A stretch of 64,000 nucleotides of DNA from Phialophora verrucosa (lineage: Eukaryota > Ascomycota > Eurotiomycetes > Chaetothyriales > Herpotrichiellaceae), in assembly GCA_002099365.1 (NCBI GenBank), contig MSED01000004.1, positions 2,542,001-2,606,000 on the forward strand, read 5' to 3'. Below the pieces are notes generated by a model. It was not told the origin of the DNA. It worked only from the letters and a program-made list of their open reading frames with translations, and did no database searches. Positions 21,309 through 32,907 of this stretch are shown here, piece after piece. A program made the translations under genes and the position numbers. Numbering within the stretch: position 1 is the first letter of the stretch; each line of letters opens with the position of its first letter.

Positions 21309-23400
21309 CTATCTTCTCTTCGTCAGGGCTTCCTTCGGGGCGTCTGCCTCCTTCTCAACAGGTGCCTGGTCTGTTGTCTTGGTGGTGCTGAACCACGAAC
21401 CGGCCACCATAGTCGCACTCACTACCCAAGCTGGTAACCAAATGCATAAAACACCAATCGGTACGCCCCAACTACCCCATATGTTCCATCCAAATGCGAG
21501 CCGCTGGAGCCAGTCCACAATCATGTCATCTTTGCCGATGGCGATGCCATATCCGCCCAAGCCGGCAGCCGCACCCATTGGGCTCATGATGACCAGAATG
21601 AGATACTGGAGGAATGCTAATCCAGGGCTGGAGGGCATTCTGTCTACAAATGCCAGAGGCGTGCAGACGATGCCAAGAAACATGCTGAGACTGAAGTTCA
21701 GCGTTGCTAGGACGGTCAAGAAGAGGCCCAGTACCAGGAGACTCAAAGACTTGACGAGGACGTATTGCTCGGTTGTTGGTGCAGAGAAGGCGGGTAAGGT
21801 GGTATTGTTGGGCATTTCAGCGAGCGCAGAGGCTAGGATCACCGGAAGGACGAGCATGGCGAGTGTTAGCAGGAGGAATGTCGACGGCATGGCTTTCAAA
21901 CTCAGCGAGTTGAGCAAATAAAGAGGAATGAGAGAGGCCAAGTGAACAGCTGTCACAAAGGCGATCGGGAGAATGAGTGCCCTGTCGACAGGTTTGAAAT
22001 CGACCTTGGTAATAGAAATTCTAGGTTGCTGTGCTGTTCCACTCGATTCATCGGTCGGCCCATTTGCGGCATTCGCATTTGTGGTTTCGGCTTTCTTCTC
22101 GACAACCTGATAACCACTCAGGACCCAAAGGTAAATGGCCATGATGGTATATCCAGCGGCCACAAGCATGGCGCCAGGGAGGTAAGTGCCAATGCTGACA
22201 AATCGATTTGACTGCATCAAAAGATAGAAGAAAAAACTCTGATGCAGTTTCTCCAGCAGGTTGTTAAGACTCCGGCAAATGCTCTCGATCGTCCTCCCAA
22301 AGGCCATCTCGTCTTGCCAGCCTTCTTTCGTGGCTGTCAGTGTGATGGCATCAATATGATATGACATGAAGCTACTGTGAGCACCGGTGGCATGGCCCAG
22401 GGCTTGGGAAAACATGCCACGAAGGAGCGTCTGGAGACGGACAGGGTAGGAGTTGTACTGCTCATGCTTGCTCCACGTATGTTGATGTTGAATGGACGTG
22501 CTGATGCCCATCTGTCCTGAAGCAATAGACACGGCTGTATTGAAGAGATCGAGATTGGGTAACGCGCCATTGATTCCGTCGTATGACACGTGTAGGTTCT
22601 CGAAACGATGCTCGAAAGGATAATCAATGCAGACGGCCCCTTGCAGGGCTCCGGACTTCAACGACAAGTCTTGGGCTTTTTCTGGGTCGTGAGTCGAATG
22701 GTAGGCATCGATCCACGCCTGTGGTCCAGTATTACTATCAGGAGTGACCAGAAATATAATGTCCTTGGACCAGAGCGACCAGCGCTTGAAGTACCTTGAG
22801 AGAGAGATTAGGAGCGGTACACCATTAACGTTGGAGACGCCGTCAATATTTTTCAACGGTGCAAGTAGTACGACGGCTTCAGTACCGTCCCCTCTTGGAG
22901 CATGGAGGACGGCATAGACATTCTCTCCTTCATGGGTGACGCCAGGTGTGGTGTACGAGTACCGTTGTCTCGCAGTCTTTAGTCCCGCATTACGGAACAG
23001 CTCTTCTATCTTGTCACTCCTTCTGTCTCCTGCCGCCTTCAGCTTCTCGATAGCCAACGTGGAATTGACCTCGGCGGTCAGATCAGGGCTCTGGGTTGTC
23101 GCTAGTTCGTGTCGATAAGCTCGGAAGACATTTTGTTCGCTCCCGCCAAAGTAGGTGTGGACTTGACCCGGCAGCAGCGCGTTTTCCGATATGTAGGTTT
23201 GCCTCGAGTATTCTTGTAACGGTAGAGGCAGAATATACGCGACTCCCACGAGTATGCAGAGGAGGGACAGGTACGGCGGGATTCGAAGTAGTCGCGGGTC
23301 GTCCTTGCGGAGGGTCGAGATGAGGTTCCCTGCGATTCTTTAGACACAAGACATCCAAAGCACAAAAGCGCTGTCTCGAGAGCTTACGTATCAATCCCAT
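21309..23400 (-). CDS. gaa1: GPI transamidase component Gaa1
   Basis: Gaa1 is a subunit of the ER GPI-transamidase, which attaches GPI anchors to proteins; its luminal domain resembles a metallopeptidase and is thought to help form the amide bond. Exons on the minus strand: 23400-23388 (13 nt) and 23329-21309, joined across a 58-nt intron (GTAAGC..CAG), for 677 residues. The tiny first exon restores the conserved N-terminus MGLIRNLISTLRKDDPRLL. A single membrane helix follows at about 23-42. The large luminal domain includes GENVYAVLHAPRGDGTEAVVL and ends before a set of about six C-terminal membrane helices starting near residue 375. A cytoplasmic Lys/Glu-rich tail ends the protein. Length and topology fit the family. 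Confidence 0.93.
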
Positions 23401-23717
23401 CTTTGCCTTGCTCTGCTCATCACAGCTTCACTGCAAGGCGACCCTACACATTTGCTCTTTGAAATGTGGTTCGAGAGAATCTGTACTTTTCGTTAACACC
23501 CGAAAATTACCCGCCCAAGTTGCTCAGGCCCCTGAATGATGATTTTACAGCAAACTAGTCATCATATCATGACATTATACCCAGCATGTCTAATTAAGAG
23601 TCGCCCTGTGCTATTCAGAAAGACCCGAGTTCGGCCTAGTGCTTGACATGTCGCTGGAGAAGGCATCGCATCAGGAAGCCATACGTTGCTGCTCGTTCAT
23701 CAAAACGCTGACGCTTC
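23401..23717. other. Short gap between gaa1 and rbd2
   Basis: These 317 bp carry the gaa1 promoter and the 3' flank of rbd2. They are visibly AT-rich. No other feature was seen. Confidence 0.45.
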
Positions 23718-24816
23718 TCAAGGTCCGAGCCTCTGACCACCACCACTTGTTCCCATCCACCCAAGCCCGATTGGGCTCATGTGTCCTTCGGGATCACTTG
23801 CTGAACTCGTTGGAAGTACACCATAGCGACCATAAGTCTTTTGGTCCACTGACACGTAATGTGGGAGTCGCCCCAGAAGGTTGAGCTTGCCTTCAATCCA
23901 GCGAAGGACTTTCTCCGGAGGTGCAAGGAAGCGGATATATCCCAAGCCCCCTATACCAGTATTAGGCGCGATGACAAGCAGGGGAGGGAACTGGAAATTG
24001 ATTCGACGTACAAAGATAGCCGGTGAGACAGCCGCTCAGATGGCCCAAAAAGGATGCTCCAGGTATGAGTATAGATGTAACCACGAGAATCGCCAGAGGT
24101 GATATCCATGTTGGAATCTTCTGCCCACCAATTCTGTCGCCCCTGTGTCAGTATCCGTGAAACCGGCAAGGAACATTGGGAGGTGTACTCTAAGTGCGGA
24201 TTCGCTTTGTACGTCTTGATAGCTTCAGAGGCCAGGAGCAGAAACACCCATATACTGCAGGGCATGTCAGCCAAATACGTCTTTCGTTGCGCCTCCAGCC
24301 TGACATCGCTTACCTGGCGCCCAGCACGGGTGTATTATCCCTCAGGATAACGCCATCCAGTACTAGGTATATGACTGCAGGAATTTGGCCCAGCGCTGTT
24401 GTAAATTAGCAAGTCTTCCTTGTCCTCTCGCCGTTGTCTGACTCACGGCCCATAAATAGTGCGATGCTGGTCAAGGTGCCAAACTCCGCCTCGAACCTCT
24501 CCATCAACGGTACCAGGCAGACCGTGTTAAACAACATGTGCCAGAACCCCGTATGTATCAGGACAAACGTGTTTAACCTGTAAAGACTGCCAAAGTTGAC
24601 CTCTTTAGGCTCTAACCAGCCCCATTTTGTCACGCTCCATACTGTCTGCAGTTCCAGGAGCCAGAATGCTACTATCGCAAGAAGGATCAGACGCGTGAAG
24701 AGCGGGAGGCGGAAGATATAGGAGCGGATCCGAGAGGGCTGGATCAGACGGGTAGGTATAGGGAGGCTGTTGGTCGAGATTCGAGGCACGGGCGCTGGTC
24801 GAGCTGGTGCTGTCAT
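23718..24816 (-). CDS. rbd2: Rhomboid protease Rbd2
   Basis: Rbd2 is a Golgi rhomboid intramembrane serine protease; in fission yeast and Aspergillus it helps activate the sterol regulator SREBP. The five-exon model on the minus strand is 24816-24447, 24395-24314, 24254-24189, 24133-24012 and 23950-23718, with introns of 51, 59, 55 and 61 nt, all GT..AG. It gives 290 residues, the usual length. The catalytic serine S151 is in LGASIWVF and the catalytic histidine H204 in FLGHLSG, each in its own membrane helix. LIHTGFWHMLFN (near 87-97) and MERFEAEFGTLTS are family hallmarks. The C-terminal tail (VSVDQKTYGRYGVLP, Gly-rich end) is cytosolic and conserved in Rbd2. Each splice junction keeps the family sequence in frame, which is the main support for the model. 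Confidence 0.9.
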
Positions 24817-26707
24817 ACTGAGACGGGTGGTGAGGGTGGTAGATGCTATGTTAAGAGGCCGGCTGAAACGGATTCGCCGCGCATTGAGTTCAGGAGGGCT
24901 ATGGAAGCATCATAGGAACATATGCTGCTTGGATGCTGTAGTTCATCACCCTAGGACCGACTGTGACGATGGAACCGTGGTGTCTCGTGCCAAAGAACCA
25001 AGGTGAACAGGTGTGGGTTGGGATATTTTGGGGCCGATGGAGCCTCGCAGCCAACGACAAATTGCGGAGAAATTACATTGTTGATCCGCGTGCAAATATT
25101 GCAACACAGTCCTATCGCATTCAGACCATTCTTGGTTTACAATTTTATTTACTTACTGAAAGGTTTTGGCTGTGCCGGTCTTGGTTCACATGCCAATATT
25201 TGCGCGAGGCTCTACAGCCAAGCAGCTCTGCAACCCGTTGTCTCCTCCTTGAGCTTTTCCCAACGGAGTAAATTCACAAATCACCTACCGTCATGAACGA
25301 ACCTTGTGAGACTGTCGCGATCGTGGCCATGTTAGATAGCGAAATGCGGCACTGGAAGGTTTGACCCATGTGCTGGTTGCAAGTCACCGATGATTTGGAG
25401 GCCTGGCTGTCGTCGCATGAAACTGAATTTTCGCTTCGCAAGCCAGGCCACAACGTCTTTCTTGCTGTACATCCCTAATGATCCGACTTGTCAAAGACTC
25501 ACTTACTGCGTATCTCAAGTGTGGTTGAGGAAGGTCGGCCTATGGGCTTTTACTTGACTACCAGGCACAGGCTGTGCTGCTGCCTCGAGACATATGATTA
25601 CAATCCCATTACGGAGTATGTCCCACAGGAGTTTTACAGGACTTTGTCCGCTCCCTTTCAGCATTACTGGTTGGGGAAGACAGGAGCCTCATTTACAGTC
25701 AAGGAGGGACAATATGGGTGCATTTTCAAGCTGACCGAGTCATTGAGCTTCTACTGAGTCTATGCCGTTTCTGAAGCGGCGGGGTGGAATCATGTCCATG
25801 ACTTTCCTCAAAAAGTCACCGTATCTCTACCCATCTCCAGACTCGCGACCAAACACCTTGTCCGCGGGTGATGATAACCTTGACTGTCTGCGACCAAAGA
25901 CCTAGTGGCCCCCTAATGTGACTATTCGCGAGTTATAATCCTTTTCACTCATGGTCTCCTGGCTTCAGGCTGGCAAGCAACGTGTTAGTATAAACCGACA
26001 TAAACTCGACGCAGATTGTCGTTCTGTCGGTGAACCGGTATCCGAATGAAATTCTCGGATCAATGCACTCTGTTCGCTGTTCCTTCGTACGGTTGCTTGA
26101 CAGTGACCGCGGACAACGAAGTTGGGTCTCACCGAGTTCGGCTTTGCATCATCAATATCCCGGCAGCCGAAAACCTCTACTTCGAATCATTGACGAGACG
26201 ACTTGAACAGGCTCTCGATCGCCACCGAGGGCGTCGGATGGGGTTTGAGAATGCAAGAGAGGAGAGAGGCTTCTGATGGCTTGGTGACCTAAAGTTCAGA
26301 TCGATCTTGCGGCATATACTGTGGAGTAATTAAACCTGGGTGACGCGTCGCGCGTCACGCGTCGTGCTCTCTAATTCTTCATCCCGAGATCCTTTCTTCA
26401 GGCGGCTTCCAAGCATTGAAACCTGTACTCCAGTAACTGTCGCTGCGCTTTTGGGATCCTTTTCTTTTCCCCTTGGCCAGCCACGGCTTGCGCTGAAATC
26501 ATTTATGCTACCAACACTTCAATTGTGTATTTCCGATCTCGACGCTCTGACTCTCCTGTCACGCCAGCTCACTCTTCAGCCTGTCCGGACGTTCCCTCAA
26601 CTATGGTTGAGGTGAAGTTGAGAGAAGCTTCCGCGTCGTCGGGAGAGAATTCGACAACTTCGTCCTAGTCCAGTCCGTGAACTATCGAAGCAGGACAGCA
26701 TGGTGAC
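24817..26707. other. Intergenic region, gene-poor
   Basis: The left end is the rbd2 promoter. Frames at 25488-25757 and 26046-26276 (+) are short, rich in rare residues and not recognisable. A GC-rich inverted repeat is present at 26341-26362. I see no supported gene. Confidence 0.4.
26341..26362. promoter_or_regulatory. Inverted repeat containing two ACGCGT boxes
   Basis: TGACGCG (26341-26347) and CGCGTCA (26351-26357) form a 7-bp inverted repeat with a 3-bp spacer. ACGCGT, the MluI cell-cycle box bound by MBF in yeasts, occurs at 26343-26348 and 26357-26362. Which gene it would serve is unclear, because neighbouring frames look decayed. Confidence 0.4.
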
Positions 26708-26976
26708 TCAAGGCATCTTGGCAATCCCGGCAGCTTCTGCAGCCCTGCGGTAGTCCTGACTGACTTGAGAATTCATGATCCAGCTGTCTTCAAAGTCATT
26801 GTCATCACGGTGTCCGAAGTCAAGCCAATAGCCATGCCAGCTGGAACAGCCAACCGACCACCAACATGATGAGTCTTTTCCACAATGGCGACCTTTTGTC
26901 CGCGTCTGGCGAGGATGGTAGCCGTAATGAGTCCTCCATAACCGGCACCGATGACAATAGGATCCAATCTTTTCAT
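26708..26976 (-). pseudogene. Truncated, frameshifted FAD/NAD(P)-binding oxidoreductase
   Basis: From 26976 the minus strand reads MKRLDPIVIGAGYGG and continues with ATILARRGQKVAIVEK and VGGR. This is the N-terminal dinucleotide-binding motif (GxGxxG, the acidic end of strand 2, then GGR) of phytoene-desaturase-like flavoenzymes. The frame then gives unrelated sequence, but a second frame, entered somewhere between about 26862 and 26835, continues with HGYWLDFGHRD and ends at a TGA at 26708. Neither frame alone makes a coherent protein. The remainder of a roughly 450-residue enzyme is absent. I infer a pseudogene with one frameshift and a deleted or lost C-terminal part. An intron could in principle explain the switch, but no splice sites of suitable length are visible. 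Confidence 0.65.
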
Positions 26977-27634
26977 CCAGTCCTGACTTTCGTTTTCGAG
27001 ATCTGGCAAGTCGTTATCTGTGGCGCAACTCGGTAAGCCATCACTCATATTCTCCATCCACAGCCAGAAGACCTGTGATATTCTGGGCCTGTCCAGACGA
27101 CGTGCTCGCGTGCCCTTGATCCCAATGAAATCGGAATTTGAGGAGATACCTCCTGAAGAGGAGCCACCGTGCTGCCGAATTTGTTCCGGCGTCATCAGTG
27201 GACATCTCGGCTTTGCCTTCATTGAATTTCTTGACTTTGCGGCAGTATCCTCCTTACGCAGACTGTGATGTTCGGCAGAAGCAACGTCGTGGTTCTGGCA
27301 TTGATAAGGTCGGCAGGCAGACTCCTAGGCTACGTGTCTGCTTGGTTCGGCAGGAGAACTTTGCACACATAGTCCCAATCTGGTCGTTCCGACCAACGGC
27401 GGCCGACGTCAACATCTGAGGTGTTCTTGCCTGATGACGAGCTGGCGACCGCTCCTGTGCAACACTGAGGAGGATTCCTTCTTCGAAAGTGATGGGTGTT
27501 AGGTCGAAATGTTGTCGGGAGATTATTCTCGCTGTCTGGCTCCGCTCGCATCCTTTTGTCCTCCCCATAGTAGCGATAACATTCATGTTTTGCTAGGTAT
27601 GGCGTACTTCGCGAAAATTTTTAAAGATACTTAC

Positions 27635-28253
27635 GAAGATGTACAGTCTCCATCCTTTTCAACATTCTTTACAACAATTTTGGTGCCCCTCGCGGTGGGC
27701 CTCGACTGGGGGTTCAACCTGTGGTACCTCAACCACATCCACCAACACATGCAAATGCAAATTCTCACGGATACACAGGCTGGACGCTACCACCGAAATC
27801 CATCTCGCCGAGATAGAGCGGGACCGTAGCGTGCAAACTGCCAGTCTGGGGCGCAATGGCACGTTGTTCGAACAACCGTTCTGCCCAGCCAGGCATTTGT
27901 CCCCGGAAAGCCCCAAGGCTGAACCGACTCTCCAACCCCTATTTGTTCCCGGCGAATGGCGAACCCCTGCGCCGCATCGCCGTTCTGTCCCACGCGCCCA
28001 GAGACAAAGACAAGCCGCCGAAAAGTCTCGATGCTCTGCCATGATTGAATACTGCAAACATCTCGTTGTTGTTGCCCCCGCCCTGAAGTCCTCTTTCTCT
28101 TGATGAGTTAGGTTCGGCGATCACAGGTGAGAAAGTGATAGTCATTTCGAGTACACAGCTAAATGACAAACAGCAAGCGACTTGTTCGTCGCCTTTACCG
28201 CAGCGAGATGCAACTTTTCCATATATCTCAGCAGACATTTGTCCCCACATCAT
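27635..28253 (-). pseudogene. Unidentified coding-like segment, interrupted by a stop
   Basis: The minus-strand frame from 28253 reads coding-like sequence, meets a TAG at 27939-27941, and then continues open with SRFSLGAFRGQMPGWAERLF and LHATVPLYLGEMDFGGS until a TGA at 27765. Just before that stop, a GTGAGA donor (27768) and a CAG acceptor (27719) would join it to an 84-nt exon (27718-27635; RGTKIVVKNVEKDGDC) that itself ends at a GTAAGT donor. Farther downstream, HFDLTPITFEEGILLSVAQ (near 27525-27455) also looks coding-like. I do not recognise the family. The pattern fits a multi-exon gene with at least one nonsense mutation. A real gene with an intron over the TAG is the alternative. Confidence 0.35.
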
Positions 28254-28308
28254 CTAACTGCCGTGAACGAGTCATCTTTTCTCCCACGCTGTTTATTGAC
28301 AGCCAAGA

Positions 28309-28770
28309 TCACTGCGCGCAGGATCGTCTTCTCTTCGATTCTTGCACAATTTCCTCCATAAAATCAAAAAGCTCGCCATCAGCCATTGCCTGCAGTCTCG
28401 CCCGCTGTGAGCGTCTCGCTTCCGCTCCGAAACCTTTATAGGCTCTCATACCATAACACCAAGCTCCTGTCGAGGAATTCAAGAATGGACTCCGTGGAAT
28501 CGTCATGCCTTCGTTTCCATATCTCGGATCCATTCCTGCCAGAGTACCCAAATATGGACTTGGCATCAATGGATATTGCCCGGGAACGCGTGGTGCAGAA
28601 TGGAACCTGGCATATGCCTCTTCCTGGAGGTCGTCATCCTGCGGCAGTGCACCCGCCAACGCAAAAATTAATGGGAAACCACACACTCCTAAGAACATGA
28701 AGCTGCAAAATCCGCCCATAAGCAAGAGTGTTTCGCCGACGGAAGGTACTCCAGAGTAGCCATCTGGCAT
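28309..28770 (-). CDS. Small hypothetical membrane protein
   Basis: From the ATG at 28770 this frame gives 153 residues. Residues about 12-42 (ETLLLMGGFCSFMFLGVCGF and onward) form one strongly hydrophobic helix. The rest is a polar tail with several Pro-Tyr and Gly-Met segments and a basic, possibly helical C-terminal 50 residues (RRSQRARLQAMADGELFDFM). I recognise no family. The neighbouring sequence holds broken genes, so this could be a survivor, a young gene or chance. The clean hydrophobic segment and the absence of simple repeats make it worth keeping. A GTG-started extension to 28869 adds nothing convincing. Confidence 0.4.
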   Translation of the reverse strand: MPDGYSGVPSVGETLLLMGGFCSFMFLGVCGFPLIFALAGALPQDDDLQEEAYARFHSAPRVPGQYPLMPSPYLGTLAGMDPRYGNEGMTIPRSPFLNSSTGAWCYGMRAYKGFGAEARRSQRARLQAMADGELFDFMEEIVQESKRRRSCAQ

Positions 28771-30503
28771 GGTGGAGGAATATTTGTTATCTAACGCAGA
28801 GTCAACTGCCCTGACAGAAAGGAGGTCGCTAAGGCGATGCGAGTGGATGCAAGGATGTTGTCCGATCAATGCTCCGAAGGGGTTGTTGGTGGAGACGTGT
28901 GGTGAGAATGATAGCGGAAATCTTTCGTCGAGTCAGCAGCTGGAGGAGCAATATCGTCGTATTCGTTGGTCAAGATAATCTGAGGGAAGAAGAAGACGAA
29001 GATGTCAGAGGAAAGTGTTGAAATAAGTACTCTGGCAACTATGGATCACAAGAGGACCTTGCTGTCGTGGAAACCAATCAATACCTCCAACCAAACATTT
29101 CCTCAACTTTCTTCATCGCGGTCCATGGGCTTGAACCAATGTACCGCTAGAAGAGCGTATGATCCAAACATTGTGTTCGGCCAGATCAAGCCCCTCGTGT
29201 GTCTGCTCAGGGACTGCTTAGGGAATGCTCCGGAAAGGCTCGGTCAAAGCCCAGGTTTGATCACCCTGATCAACCGACGTCGCCTAACTATGGACGACCA
29301 TCTCCATCTCAACACCACCTCCCTGCGGACGGCGGCATCCGTATTTCTGTGAACGACCGTTGGTGGTGATAGACTGCCATTATCTCCCCACCCGACACTC
29401 AATCGAACGGCTGAGCGACATGTCCATGTTATTACCAGCATTTAAAAGCCGTAATTGTCCTCGCGACATGAGGTCCCGATGGCTTTGTGGACAACAGCTA
29501 CTCGGGGCGAGAGGAATATAGGCATTCTTCCACCGATGTCTATCTTGCACAAACCACTTGGCCTTGGAAATCCGTTGACGCTGACATGTGGCACGGCAAC
29601 ATGGGACGCCTGGAAAGAAGCCAGTTGCGGCTTGGCACCGTTTCTCCTTAGCCCATACTCGTTGCGTCGTCTGTGTCACGTCGGCAAGCCCGTGTCCCGG
29701 TAAGAAGTGTTGCAGCTAGAAGCTGGGTATGCCATATTGCCGTCTTGCGCCTTCCTATTCTTTACAAAGGCTGTGGATTTCGACACAATGGCCCCGCGAG
29801 TCCTTCTTGGAAACAGCTACGAGTAGGATAGGCGATCACGCGTGGGGTTTGGCGTGTTCAAGCTTCAGCCCCAGCTTCGGGCCCCGAGGACTAAACTGAG
29901 CCTGGCGATTCTAAAATATCCAGTCTGCCGCACTCACACCATTTGATGCATTGTTGGTGCCGAACAAACCACCGCTTCCCGCGCCTGCAGCGACATCTCC
30001 CAATCAGACGGACTGCGGAATGGACGATGCCGCTTGACCTTATCAGGGAGAATAACATCGTGACCACCACGACAAGGCGGACAAGCTCTTCACACCGCAA
30101 TCCGTGCTGGAACGACAAAATCGACTCCTGGAAGCAGTGAACACTAGCAGCTCAGAGGTTGTGACAGCGTTCGTGGCGATTTCTCCGACGGGCAGAGCAA
30201 GTCAACGTGCTCAGGATCCCCGACCAAGCAGTTGGCACTGCTGGTTTCAGCCTTACTCGGTCACAACTCTACATTCCCAGTGTGGCGGAAGCTCTCGACC
30301 CGTCACCTCTGCCGATGAGATAGCTATATGCCCATTGTCTACTATTACGGTGGAAAACCGGTTATTGTCCGGTACGCGCTATGACAATGCAAAGCCTTGG
30401 AAGGCCGGGATGAGCTCGACCTCAAAGCACTTGGCGGGACGGTGACCAAACAGCTCACTTAGAGCCGTGCACATATCGTCGAGGCCGTGGAAGTGCAAGA
30501 ACT
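28771..30503. other. Intergenic region, no gene seen
   Basis: Short frames on both strands (for example 29002-29352, 29380-29679 and 30104-30445) lack domains and start-codon context. The right end is the promoter and leader region of the next gene. Confidence 0.4.
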
Positions 30504-32907
30504 ATGCACGCACACTCGATGAACGTCCGACAACGCCCTCTGCAAATCACGTCCACTCTTGACGTCCCTCGTGGGCATGCCCGACATCCGTCTCTTAGCG
30601 AAAATGGGTCCCTTTCTGAAGAATCGCTACTGCCAGCAGATGATCGACGGCTACAAGCTCCTACCTGGGATTCGGTTTCCCAGTCCTCGGCCGGCCCTGG
30701 CAACAGGTCGTCTTTGAGCTCAACCGCATTTCGGCACTCGAGATCCGCGTCTTATTCCACAGCAGCCACTGAGCCGAGTCCAATAGAGTCCAGTAAATTG
30801 AAGAAACTCGGCCCCCTCCACGAGCACTTGGAGACGATCAGAAAGTACACGCCCGGCCGAGTGGCAAGAGATATCTGGACCGCCTCCGCCTTGGAGTTTG
30901 GTGCCAACGGCATCATGGTTGACGACAATCAGGAGGCCGGCGAACACAGCAATTCTTGGACATTTTGGGAGAAGATGGTCAACACCGCAGACGCCCTCGG
31001 CACAGCTCGATACCTCGACAATGCCTTTGACTTACACTACGTGTGTTTCGTGGAGATATTTACAGACACGGGCCGAAGACTTTCGCACTGGGACACCCCG
31101 ACAGAAGCTGCGGGACAAATGAGCCAAGATCAGATGGCGTCCAACGTGATAGCTGGCACGCCAGTCCTTCTGCAACTCCTGACTAGAGCCGTCATAGGGG
31201 CTGCAAGATCGTGCACGACGTCCGCCAACAGTAAGCTCGCTCGGGTGATGCTTGACGCAGCGCACTGCGTCCTTCGGCAAATGAAGTCAGCCACGCGGGT
31301 CCGAGCACTTCTGATCCTCTTCGACGTCTACAGAAACACCCTGATAGAGCTGTGGCACGGGCAAAACACCCCAGACACTCCCAGGGCACTCGAGCGCGAC
31401 CATGCGTCGTCGCCAGTATCACCAAAGTCATCCCGACTGGATCAAGAATTTTCGTTGGATGATCTAGTCTGGTTCATTCACCCGGCCATCCTCAATCGAG
31501 AATATTTCGTCGTCTCGACACATCTGCTCAATCTGTCGCGCTACCGTAGGAGTTGGCTAAGCCTCCCAGCGCGGTCCACGGCGTGGGAGAGGCCTCTTGC
31601 GGAGTTTGTGAGGGACATGGCCATTCCCTCCAAAACGAGTCAAGGTACGTCTCTACCAGGTATTCTCCTCAAAACATGCTGTGGCTGACGATCGAATAGC
31701 ATGGGTTCGGCTTGTGAAGGAGCGTCCACCCCCGGAGCCACCTGATCTCATCGACGCATACATGCGGGAAGCCAAGGCGTTTCTCCAGTGGTGTACGAAC
31801 GCCGTCTTCGAGGGACAGACCATTCTCAACGGGAACTTCCCAGACCTACCGCCGTCTTCTCATGTGGTGTCGCGCGATTCACTCAACAGTGCGAGACTGA
31901 CATTGTATTGGTTCTTCGTCTCTCGAAGGAAGTCCCTGGGCTTTCAACCCGCAAGATCCAGTGATTCCGTGGCCAGCTCCCTGCCCAAGTTCCCTCACTC
32001 CGACAACGCTCACATGACATTTGATGCCTTTTGGGTTCTCTCCAGCTTTATCTTCGGCTTCTGTGCCCCCGAGGCTTTACCCACTTCACTGCGCTCCGTG
32101 TCCGACCACGCTCTCAGCAAGCTGAATCGGATAATGCAGTGGCCACATGGATTTGTGTGGCACTATCTCCAGCAGACCATTTGCCATGCATCGAAACTCC
32201 ACACGGACGGTGACTTCCTGCAGCAAGAAGACGTCGAGAGGAAATACATCGATCCCGCGATCCTTGGCCCCGACCAACCGGGCAGAGACGACGATCCCAC
32301 CAGCCTCCAGGTGGCCGCCGAATTACATCCGCAACCCCTCCCCGAGTTCATCGACATAGCCAGCTCTAACTACACCTGGTCACCCACCGAGCTGGCCAAG
32401 TCCCATACTCGCAGCCCTTCGAAAGTCACCTTCGCCGAATCCCACGAGTCGTCGTACACCCCTCCGGCCAAATCTTCGAAACGCCGCTGGCTCCAGAGAC
32501 TGAGTCTCTCCGGCATCAGTGTCGCCAGCGTCGCCAGTATACAGACGCCCAGCACCAACAGGTCTAGCATGAGTAAGAGCCGGACGGACCCAACCGGGCT
32601 TTCAACACCCATCAAAGCAAAAGCAGTAAAAGCACCCCGACAGCCCGCCGAATCAATCCACACGGCGACGGTGTCAGGGGCAGCGGCAGCGGCAGCAGAC
32701 ACCCAGGCAGTCGAAGGATTCCCAGGCGACTACGCGGCGATCGCGCCAGACTTGCTGTGCTCCACCAGTTGCGGAATCGAAGAGCCCTCACGAAGCAAAA
32801 CACCCTCCACCGCCACCGCCACCGACAGCAACAAAATCAGCTCGCGCGTGCAGTCGACAGAGATCCACGTGCCCGAGGGACGGCCACCTTTCGTCGTCCT
32901 ACATTGA
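30504..32907 (+). CDS. Unknown fungal protein, two exons
   Basis: Exons 30504-31644 and 31700-32907, joined over a 55-nt intron (GTACGT..TAG), encode 782 residues. I do not recognise the family. The first 100 residues are Ser-rich and look disordered. Residues about 100-640 are a folded, mostly helical region with many Trp, Leu and His residues (SWTFWEKMVNTADALG, VCFVEIFTDTGRRLSHW, HPAILNREYFVVSTHLLNL, NRIMQWPHGFVWHYLQQ). The C-terminal 150 residues are low-complexity and Ser/Thr/Ala-rich with basic patches (SSKRRWLQRLSLSG). No signal peptide or membrane segment is evident. The intron is supported because the frame to its left stops within a few codons while the frame to its right continues in the same style. 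An alternative ATG lies five codons downstream. Confidence 0.75.

Noticed and set aside
24817..30503. Transposon or RIP-mutated repeat island
   Set aside because: I see no transposase or reverse-transcriptase motif, terminal repeats or strong AT shift; the region fits simple gene decay better.
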